Shown piece by piece: positions 16,767 to 23,359 of a stretch of 23,359 nt of DNA. Source of the DNA: Stramenopiles sp. TOSAG23-2. Its lineage: Eukaryota > Sar. A model generated the notes under the pieces. It saw only the letters and a program-made list of their open reading frames with translations. It was not told the origin of the DNA and made no database searches. Positions within the stretch are counted from its first letter, which is position 1, and every line of letters begins with the position of its first letter. The DNA is taken from assembly GCA_900128395.1 (NCBI GenBank), contig LT649489.1, positions 1 to 23,359 on the forward strand, given 5' to 3'. The position numbers were made by a program, and so were the translations under genes.

Positions 16767-19211
16767 CTACAAACCCTCAGGAAATTGATTCACAACTACC
16801 ATTTCTGTAATATTATTCCCACCGACACTAAATTGAACTTTACATTTCATTGCAATCTTCTTTTTACCTTGTGCAGCATTAATTAAATTCAATACTTGCG
16901 TTGCATTACCACCCATAGAAACGACGGTACTACTTGCTGGCTGAATATTTAATTTTAAAAATTTAGGGACAGCAACTTGAAAAGATAAATTTGAAATATC
17001 TCCACTATTGCTTTCATTATAAAAGGTCGCAGTCACACGTGTTTGCTCTGGCGAACCTGGCTTATCAAAAGAAAAATTTATACGCAATCCATTTTTTTGG
17101 AATGCTGTTATATCTGGGAATGATGGTGAGCTATTATCGCCCCCAAAAAGTCCTAAGATATTATCATTCGAATTGTTATTTTGTGGAGCTGGTGGATTGT
17201 TGCCACCTCCACCACCAAAGATATCTAGTATATCGTTATTGTTACTATTGTTATTATTGTTGTTACTATTGTTGCCATTTGCTTGTTGCTGACCACCACC
17301 ACCACCAGAGCCAAAAATATCAGCTAAATCTAATAAATCATCACTGTCACTACCATTTTCTCCACCATTTTGATCAGCAATGATGTTTTCCTCCTTGCTT
17401 TTGTTACCGTTGCTTTGGACACTTTCTAATCGGCTGCGCTGTTGTTGCTTCGTTTGATCAGGAACTGGCATTGGTTTCAACGTATTTGGCCTTACACTTT
17501 CCATCTGAGGTTTCAATAAATTGGAATATTCACATGAACGTGCTTGAAGCTCCATGTTCATTGATGTGGAATACATACCAACAATCTTTTTCAATGCTTG
17601 TATTGTATCCCCACTTGAAAACCTAGTCGTTAATTTCAAACTGGCACTAAGAATATACGATTTGGTTAATAATGTTGAATTATGCAATTTCAACAATTTA
17701 TTAAACATTTGAACAATCTCGTCTTCTATTTCATCTTGGGATTTTCCATCCATTTCCACTTTGTCACCATATTCACCTAGGCACCATATGGCAGCATGAT
17801 TCAAGCCAATTTGGGATTGGTCCTCGTCCAATGCAGCATATAATTTAGTGACACCATACTGTTTGTATTCATCATCCTGGCCAATCAAGGAAATTGTTTG
17901 CGAGACAATATCATCCCCACACGTGTTTCCTGCTAATTGCAACATGGAAATCATTGTATCAATATGCCATGCACGATCTGGACTGAAATCATTCACCACG
18001 GATGCAGTACGTTGACATAAATCAGCTTTTACATCATCATCTGCAACAACTAAATAATTTAACATTTCACGTGCCAATGCTTTGACATTTTTCGAATTTA
18101 CCAATGCATACAGTAATTCCAATGCACGACGACGTATGGAAACATCTGGATCTTTTAAACAATCCACAATAGTTGAACGATGGCGTTGTACTGCATCCAT
18201 GTCACTTTTCACAACACGTGCTAACATGGTCAATGCAATATATCGTGTATTATTATCACGATGTAATAAGAATCGTCCTAATATATTAATTGCAAGTACT
18301 TTCAAACCACTTTCACTTTCAATTTCCATGATAGTATTTACGCATGCATATAAAATCGCATTTCCAGCATTTTTATTTGATTCCGTATTGGTAGCTACTT
18401 GTGCCAATACATCATTCATTTCATCCGATGCATCCTCATCCCCATTACCAAGTACAGCTAGGATTTTCAATAAGCGTACTTGTAAAAATGGATCTGTAAT
18501 GCCACCGACATCATGTTCCGGGGAGAAATTATTCACCACTAAATTTTTTAACACACGTACAAGTGTTGGCACTAATCTACGGAATGTGTCAACCATTGAT
18601 GGATCTTCCTCCATAGCCGTTTGCAACAAAGTTGCGCCGGTTAATAATACCGCATGGTTACGATCTGACATCAAGCTTGCTATACGATCAACACAATCTT
18701 CGATTAAATCTGGTACTTTTTGCAATATACGAACACATGCTAACGCTGCTTTTTTTCGAATATATGAATTCGAGTTTCTCATAGCTTTGTCAACCTCTGG
18801 GAACAAATCGCGACACATATCTTCGCTAGCGATGTTGCCAATTGCAGTCAATGCTAAACCAACAACATATTGATTTTTATCAATAACATCGTTTTTTACA
18901 CTATTTGTTACCAACATAAGTGTCTCCTCCGTCTCCGTCATTAAAAGCATTAAACCTAAATATCCAATTCTTTTTTCAGAAAATTTTGAACCAGCGATTA
19001 ATTTTAAACATTCCATTTGACCAAAGTGTGATGGATAACCAAGCATATGTATGAACAACAACTTGGCTACATTCCTATGTCTTAAATTTGATTTTTCATC
19101 TTTAAACGCTGTACGTATTAATGCACATTCTTTTGTAATTGTAGCCCTTTCCTCCGACATTGTTTTACAGGCTCTTACATTACGTATCAATTCACGTAAT
19201 TGTATACTCAT
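16767..19211 (-). CDS. AP1G1: AP-1 complex subunit gamma (gamma-adaptin)
   Basis: The protein has 814 residues, starting at ATG 19211 and ending in TAG; human AP1G1 has about 822. This is the large subunit of the AP-1 clathrin adaptor, which sorts cargo between trans-Golgi and endosomes. The trunk (residues 1 to about 560) follows the family almost motif by motif: LRELIRNVRACKT, RNVAKLLFIHMLGYPSHFGQ, KRIGYLGLMLL, NSYIRKKAALACVRI, SPEHDVGGITDPFLQVR, LAINILGRFLLHRDNNTRY, HRSTIVDCLKDPDVSIRRRA. The hinge (about 575-700) is Gln/Asn/Gly-rich with LLDLADIF near 626 and DILDIFGG, resembling clathrin-box and acidic DxF motifs. The gamma ear (about 700-814) begins with ITAFQKNGLRINFSF and ends in NQFPEGL. 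A very complete, intronless copy. The poly-Asn hinge is typical of this genome. Confidence 0.97.
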   Translation of the reverse strand: MSIQLRELIRNVRACKTMSEERATITKECALIRTAFKDEKSNLRHRNVAKLLFIHMLGYPSHFGQMECLKLIAGSKFSEKRIGYLGLMLLMTETEETLMLVTNSVKNDVIDKNQYVVGLALTAIGNIASEDMCRDLFPEVDKAMRNSNSYIRKKAALACVRILQKVPDLIEDCVDRIASLMSDRNHAVLLTGATLLQTAMEEDPSMVDTFRRLVPTLVRVLKNLVVNNFSPEHDVGGITDPFLQVRLLKILAVLGNGDEDASDEMNDVLAQVATNTESNKNAGNAILYACVNTIMEIESESGLKVLAINILGRFLLHRDNNTRYIALTMLARVVKSDMDAVQRHRSTIVDCLKDPDVSIRRRALELLYALVNSKNVKALAREMLNYLVVADDDVKADLCQRTASVVNDFSPDRAWHIDTMISMLQLAGNTCGDDIVSQTISLIGQDDEYKQYGVTKLYAALDEDQSQIGLNHAAIWCLGEYGDKVEMDGKSQDEIEDEIVQMFNKLLKLHNSTLLTKSYILSASLKLTTRFSSGDTIQALKKIVGMYSTSMNMELQARSCEYSNLLKPQMESVRPNTLKPMPVPDQTKQQQRSRLESVQSNGNKSKEENIIADQNGGENGSDSDDLLDLADIFGSGGGGGQQQANGNNSNNNNNNSNNNDILDIFGGGGGNNPPAPQNNNSNDNILGLFGGDNSSPSFPDITAFQKNGLRINFSFDKPGSPEQTRVTATFYNESNSGDISNLSFQVAVPKFLKLNIQPASSTVVSMGGNATQVLNLINAAQGKKKIAMKCKVQFSVGGNNITEMVVVNQFPEGL

Positions 19212-19632
19212 CTTGGTATGTATTTATATTTGTATGCGCCAAATTTCACTCGCTCGCTCTCTTCTAATATATTCTTACGTCTGGATGATGATCACGTATA
19301 TATACCACCAATATTATTTAATGTAATACTCTTGTTCCACCCTTATATCATCTCCAATCACCTATTATATATATTCATAATATGTATATATTTTGGATCC
19401 ATTCATTATTTTTATTAATAAATTGATGATGAAGAAGAATGACAATTATTATTTTATTTTGGGAGGAGGGTTATATCAATGCTGTATAGTGTTAATAGGA
19501 TATATTGCAAAAACTATCCCTACATTTCAAAGTATATCTTATTGTATATGTATATTATTTATATAATGCAAACTCGGTAATTTTTATAATATATAATTTC
19601 ATATAAATAGTAATAGTAGTGATATCTAGTTG

Positions 19633-19668
19633 AATGCACCTACATTTGCACCTAAATGCACCTACATT
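19633..19668 (+). repeat. Three TGCACCT motifs in a 36-bp cluster
   Basis: AATGCACCTACATT occurs at 19633-19646 and 19655-19668, with a shorter TTTGCACCTAAA between them, giving about one motif per helical turn. It could be a clustered transcription-factor site in the divergent promoter. Confidence 0.65.
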
Positions 19669-19949
19669 GATTTCCATTTATTTTTTCTGGAAATGTCTTA
19701 TCCCTATATGATTTTGAATATTCTCTACCCGGTATAGTACAACAAATAGGAGGATTGTCATCATTGTTTTTTTGGCCAAGCAAGAAAGGCAAAAGCAAGC
19801 TGGCAAGCAGTTTTGGAGACCAAGAAAACCATTAATAGGATATATAGATTGATGAGAGAGAGAGAGATCATCATATACATCACATATATATTACAAAATA
19901 GTTTATACATTATTTATTTTTATATTTTTGATCGTACATAATATATAAC

Positions 19950-19968
19950 ATATATATATATATATATA
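19950..19968 (+). repeat. (TA)n tract directly before the B12D-like gene
   Basis: The run ends 3 bases before the ATG at 19972. Confidence 0.75.
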
Positions 19969-19971
19969 AGA

Positions 19972-20328
19972 ATGTTCCGAAATTTATTGACATCAGCACA
20001 AAGAGTTGCAACCAAACAACGTGCTACCATGGGAAGAACGGTACAAAAACGTAATATGGGAGTTGCAAAAAAATTGCCACCTAACAGAGTAGCTGACGAA
20101 GCAAACTTAATGAAACAGTGGGGACAAGATCCAGGTACATACCCAATCATTGTTGTAATTGGCTTTGCATTGTGTGTTATGGTTTTCGAATGGGGCCATG
20201 GTTTAAATGCACCATCTGTACACATTGGCAAAGGCGATCGTGGAACTTTGGATTATTGTGAAAATGACAGAGATGCAGCATCTGCAAAAGCTTGGGCTTC
20301 ACACAGACGCGATAGTCATTTCAAGTAA
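19972..20328 (+). CDS. B12D/NDUFA4-like mitochondrial inner-membrane subunit
   Basis: The protein has 118 residues from ATG 19972. The first 40 residues are Arg/Lys/Thr/Gln-rich without acids (MFRNLLTSAQRVATKQRAT), an evident mitochondrial targeting peptide. Then come WGQDPGTYPIIVVIGFALCVMVFEW with one helix and a tail NAPSVHIGKGDR...ENDRDAASAKAWASHRR. The layout (helix entered by YP, then xxNPxVxxxKxxR) matches the B12D/NDUFA4 family, small single-pass subunits of respiratory complexes I or IV in plants and animals. The match is by pattern and not strong, so another respiratory subunit is possible; mitochondrial membrane location is more certain than the family. It converges on the GT25 gene. 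Confidence 0.65.
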   Translation: MFRNLLTSAQRVATKQRATMGRTVQKRNMGVAKKLPPNRVADEANLMKQWGQDPGTYPIIVVIGFALCVMVFEWGHGLNAPSVHIGKGDRGTLDYCENDRDAASAKAWASHRRDSHFK

Positions 20329-20877
20329 ATACATACATAATTAATAGATTCGTTTCATAATATTAAGATGATTGTTTTTTTAGACAAAAGCGTCGTATAT
20401 ATATATACACACTTAGTTATTGTAGATATGTATGCAGTCAAGAGATATCATTATGGAGTTTTACTTTTTTATTTAATATTGATACAGAGAGAAACAATAT
20501 TTTGCCTCCTCTGCGTTTATTTATCAATATTTGTCTTACTAAATCCACATAATGTATTATTTAATCTCTAGAACTAAGAGATGTGCATGATCTGTGAGCG
20601 TGTGCGTGATATGATGATTTGATTTTAAAAATATTTTTATACAGAAATAATATAATATTGATCTATATTTTTTAAAATAATAATACCGTACAATTAAACA
20701 AAAGAAAATAGCTAAAAAATCGTCGTGTCAGAGTACACAGATATATTTAACAGATAAACCGGGTCTTTAAAATATTTACAATAAAAGTCCTTTTAAAATA
20801 TATGCATACACTGAGAAGCATAATGAAGTTCGCACGTAACGTTCTCCTTATCATATAAAATACGAATCATGCCATAA
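20329..20877. other. Convergent intergenic gap, B12D-like / GT25
   Basis: A 549-bp AT-rich 3' region. A 67-codon plus-strand frame from 20368 is hydrophobic simply because of T-richness and is not called. No other structure is seen. Confidence 0.6.
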
Positions 20878-22668
20878 TTATTTTTGTCTTTTGCTATACA
20901 CCCGTAAAACACAACGTTCATTTATACAGCTCCGTTCCTTCATGGATTTAAACGTATATTTTGCTTCACCGTTTTCCATCGTCATAAATCGTTCAATCAT
21001 ATCTGTTCCACTTTTACTTTCTTGAAATAACTGTCCAGAGACAAATGGCAACAATACAAATGTTCGAAGTATCCCCTTTTCAACCAAACGTAACATTTCA
21101 ACATCAATAGGAAGTTCAAAGGGTATTAAATGTTGCAGCATTTTTTTCGCGCCTTGATAAGATACAATATAACTCACAGAGTTAATGTGTGCACATGGTG
21201 TACCTGTAATATCAACAAATAATCCACCACTAGTATTATAAAATGCATGAATACAATCATGAGGTACACCATGTTGTCGCAGACTTTCCATTCCTACATA
21301 CGGTGAAGATCCAAAATCTGTTACGATTACATCCCAATCATTACCAATTGTATCATATATCGCATTTATCCCTACATTTATATGTTCCTTCGCATTTGGC
21401 AATATAACTGCATCATCTTCTAATACCAACGCATAAGGTAAGCCTAATTTTACAATGTCTCGCCATATAGATATATGACTCAAGGAACAACCAATTGCAC
21501 CTTGATGTATAATCGTATCTCTTGAATCCACTAAAACTTCTTTCAAATCTTCCAAAGGCACCATCATTCCATCTACAGCTGGCATATAATGTATGTATTT
21601 AAAATCCATACCCGCTCGTTTTAATTCACTTTGTATGTACATACGTCGATATGGACTAGACATTAAATTTATTACAAATATATCTAAACGATTATTTGAT
21701 AACATATATTTACCTACAATAGTCATTCCATGTTGTATTTGCTTCACGTCATCCTTTTTTAATGTTTTTCTATCATAATTGTCTTGTTTCTTATAATTTA
21801 AAATTCGTTGGTTTGAATCTTTGACAATGTTATCTAATGTACTCGGGGCGCCTACAGTAGGTTTTAAATTAACAATGTTTTTCTTTTGCATTGCGTTTTC
21901 AAAAATCAATTTGGAACTAGTCTGTCTATTTTTTGCTAATTTGATTTGCGACGATAATAAGTGTAGAAAATGATCTAATGCTGGGGAAGACGATGATGAT
22001 TTAGTGTCGTCATCTTCTTTCTTTTTATTATTATTATTATTATTATTATTTATATTACTAGGATTAGTGTCTGTCAACTGTAAATGTTTTTTCAAAAATG
22101 TTTTTGCTGTATTTTTTATATGATCATCATCATTTTGAAACTGGGTGTAAGGATGCAAAGCCAATGCTGCTGCCCCGTCTATTAACATCGGTGTTACCAC
22201 GTGTGGTTTGTACTGGTTCGCATTATGATTTTCGTATGATTTTTCGTTAGTTAAAGTTGTTAAGGATGATGGGGTTGATATGAACTTTGAAGTATTCAAT
22301 GCTGTACAAGTATCTTTTAAACGCTGCAAAATGGTTAAAAATGTATCTTCTTTATTGCCACGATCGAATTGGTCATGTAATGCTTTGGCTCCCATCGAAG
22401 TTGCAAATGAGTAAATATTTTCGTTTAAAGTATACTCTGGCCACAATGGAATATATGAAGCGATAACGTTATCCAATGCAACTGGTATATAGTATGCTGG
22501 ATACATTGAAGGTATTTTTAAATTATAATAACTCTTAATATAGTCACCGTCATCATTAATGTCAATTGTTTTTTCACTCGGCGTAGCCTCTTCGATCTCT
22601 ACTTGTATCGCGCATAGTAGTAGCATAAACGTGCATGTAATGTAAGATATTATACGATATGAAATCAT
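20878..22668 (-). CDS. Glycosyltransferase family 25 protein (LPS/collagen-galactosyltransferase type), secretory
   Basis: The protein has 596 residues starting at ATG 22668. Residues about 5-22 are a signal peptide or anchor (IISYITCTFMLLLCAIQV). Residues up to about 320 have no recognised domain, with a poly-Asn/Lys/Asp/Ser linker. The GT25 domain starts near 323 with LDIFVINLMSSPYRRMYIQ (the usual V-I-N-L-x-x-x-x-x-R start), then MPAVDG, IGCSLSHISIWRDI, and the acidic metal/nucleotide-sugar site LVLEDDA with D418 and D419. It ends near 560. GT25 enzymes include bacterial LPS galactosyltransferases and animal collagen hydroxylysine galactosyltransferases. The donor and acceptor here are unknown; the ER/Golgi lumen is inferred from the signal sequence. 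The large N-terminal extension is unlike the double-domain animal enzymes. Confidence 0.88.
   Translation of the reverse strand: MISYRIISYITCTFMLLLCAIQVEIEEATPSEKTIDINDDGDYIKSYYNLKIPSMYPAYYIPVALDNVIASYIPLWPEYTLNENIYSFATSMGAKALHDQFDRGNKEDTFLTILQRLKDTCTALNTSKFISTPSSLTTLTNEKSYENHNANQYKPHVVTPMLIDGAAALALHPYTQFQNDDDHIKNTAKTFLKKHLQLTDTNPSNINNNNNNNNKKKEDDDTKSSSSSPALDHFLHLLSSQIKLAKNRQTSSKLIFENAMQKKNIVNLKPTVGAPSTLDNIVKDSNQRILNYKKQDNYDRKTLKKDDVKQIQHGMTIVGKYMLSNNRLDIFVINLMSSPYRRMYIQSELKRAGMDFKYIHYMPAVDGMMVPLEDLKEVLVDSRDTIIHQGAIGCSLSHISIWRDIVKLGLPYALVLEDDAVILPNAKEHINVGINAIYDTIGNDWDVIVTDFGSSPYVGMESLRQHGVPHDCIHAFYNTSGGLFVDITGTPCAHINSVSYIVSYQGAKKMLQHLIPFELPIDVEMLRLVEKGILRTFVLLPFVSGQLFQESKSGTDMIERFMTMENGEAKYTFKSMKERSCINERCVLRVYSKRQK
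22025..22050 (-). repeat. (TTA)n microsatellite coding poly-Asn in the GT25 gene
   Basis: The trinucleotide run encodes an Asn tract in the linker before the GT25 domain. Such in-frame repeats recur in several genes of the window. Confidence 0.9.
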
Positions 22669-22868
22669 ACTCTTTAAACAATTGTTATTATTTATATTAT
22701 ATATATGATCTTGAAGAAGTTTGTAAAGTGGAATATTTATCCGTGTCTTCTATTACTATATATTATTGGTCTAATTATAAGTGCCAAGTGCCGTGAAAGG
22801 CAAGGACCCCTGCCCTGAATGATGATGAAACGATAGAAATGTCGTTAAAGAAGGAGAAATTTAAGTGC

Positions 22869-22915
22869 ATTTCATTAACACTCGAAGGATAAATTTTGAC
22901 CGGTGTTAATGAAAT
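22869..22915. repeat. 13-bp perfect inverted repeat with 21-nt loop
   Basis: ATTTCATTAACAC at 22869-22881 is answered by GTGTTAATGAAAT at 22903-22915. As RNA or cruciform it would form a 13-bp stem. Confidence 0.9.
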
Positions 22916-22980
22916 TGTAGTGTGGCTAGAAGTGCGATATAGCAGGGTGATAAGTTCATTAGGAGTATCCAAAAGGCGGA

Positions 22981-23058
22981 GATTTGTTTTTTTCTTATGT
23001 GAGAATCGGTTTTTACGGTGATTTGTTTTTTTGTTATGTGAGAATCGGGTTTTTCGGT
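22981..23058. repeat. Two tandem 39-bp units
   Basis: 22981-23019 and 23020-23058 both read GATTTG, a T-run, TTATGTGAGAATCGG, T-run, CGGT, differing at only a few positions. On the minus strand they encode a 13-residue repeat around RFSHxKKTN in an open frame without ATG. Confidence 0.9.
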
Positions 23059-23359
23059 GGAAGTGTACACCTTTTCTTGACAATAAATGTTTGCTACTAA
23101 TTTTTCTCCTTAACCAAAAAGCGTACAATAAAGGAAATTTATGTGTGTTTTAAGTGACTTTGCATTACGATATCATGAATTTTGCTGTTTCTTGTATTTT
23201 CACTAACAGGTACATAGCAGCCTCCAAAGTAATTTCAACTCTATTGGAAAACACGCCCCTTTTCATTCATTTTTAATGCTATGTCTATGTTAAGACTTTT
23301 TTACGCCGTCACAGCACTATTTTGACGAAAAATTACCTGCTATTGCGGCCTAATTAGTG

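Larger units (their letters stand above)
19212..19971. other. Divergent promoter region, AP-1 gamma / B12D-like
   Basis: Holds both promoters. Notable are a TA-rich element at 19296-19304 (85 bases from the AP-1 gamma ATG), the triple TGCACCT repeat, and a GC-richer stretch at about 19770-19830 (GGCCAAGCAAGAAAGGCAAA). No gene is seen. Confidence 0.55.
22669..23359. other. Terminal region without a clear gene
   Basis: The first 100 bases (TA-rich at 22692-22706, about 25 bases from the GT25 ATG) are probably the GT25 promoter. From about 22780 the sequence is less AT-rich and holds an inverted repeat and a tandem repeat. Small open frames exist: plus 23175-23276, 33 codons, and a minus frame in 22775-23128 without ATG. 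None is convincing. The region may be the edge of another decayed element or of a gene beyond the window. Confidence 0.5.

Noticed and set aside
18082-18873. 263-codon plus-strand open frame
   Set aside because: It lies antisense inside AP-1 gamma, whose protein match is unambiguous; it is a shadow of that gene's codon use and has no recognisable domain.
20368-20571. 67-codon plus-strand frame with ATG
   Set aside because: Hydrophobic only because of T-rich DNA; it sits in a convergent 3' gap with no coding bias.
22775-23128. 117-codon minus-strand frame
   Set aside because: Begins at TTG without an early ATG; its repeat RFSHxKKTN follows from the 39-bp DNA repeat and no family is recognised.
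1-23359. Bacterial or phage origin, operons, CRISPR arrays
   Set aside because: The genes are eukaryote-specific with long individual promoters; no spaced repeats of CRISPR type are present.
1-23359. tRNA, rRNA or other known RNA genes
   Set aside because: I looked for B-box-like GTTCNAN motifs (for example near 6008, 9596 and 14048), but no paired arms or A-box partners were found.
1-23359. Alternative nuclear genetic code for the host
   Set aside because: All confident genes read through without internal TAA, TAG or TGA and end in TAA or TAG; only the 13.7-14.3 kb fragment shows internal TAG, and it may be a pseudogene.

Overview
The window reads as nuclear DNA of an AT-rich, intron-poor microbial eukaryote. 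It carries eukaryote-specific genes (AP-1 gamma-adaptin, a NIPA-type transporter, TMEM42, a BIVM-like protein, a SHAQKYF-type MYB, a mitochondrial B12D/NDUFA4-like subunit). Genes are single and separately promoted, with no operons. Proteins are rich in Asn, Asp, Ser and Lys runs, and intergenic DNA is full of (TA)n. Nine of the ten confident genes end in TAA and one in TAG, with no in-frame stops, so a standard code fits. The gene mix is compatible with a stramenopile or another algal protist, but the lineage is an inference and cannot be fixed from this sequence alone.

Layout. Left: the 3' part of a pirin gene (+), whose end carries an exact 94-bp tandem duplication, converging on a nuclear-looking coiled-coil protein (-, 1524-2240). 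Then come a large LicD/fukutin-like type II membrane protein (+, 3294-5855) and a BIVM-like protein (+, 6332-8107). The region 8418-9228 holds two small candidate genes: one possibly spliced, one a 59-residue single-pass membrane protein. Middle: TMEM42-like (+, 9755-10207) converging on a NIPA-like multipass protein (-, 10399-12345). Between 12.6 and 14.6 kb lies a visibly GC-richer island of broken coding sequence, including a half RING finger on the minus strand and a plus-strand frame interrupted only by TAG. Right: MYB (+, 14667-16166) converging on AP-1 gamma (-, 16767-19211), then B12D-like (+, 19972-20328) converging on a secreted-pathway GT25 glycosyltransferase (-, 20878-22668). A last 0.7 kb without a clear gene holds a 13-bp inverted repeat and a 39-bp tandem repeat.

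How the genes relate. There is no single pathway. The LicD-like and GT25 proteins both look like secretory-pathway glycan enzymes, and AP-1 gamma works in trans-Golgi/endosome sorting, but this is probably coincidence in a compact genome. The strongest organisational pattern is convergent gene pairs with short shared 3' gaps, and (TA)n tracts just upstream of start codons. The most interesting single observations are the pirin duplication, which looks like an intron born by tandem duplication of an AG|GT-containing segment, and the decayed or foreign island between NIPA and MYB.
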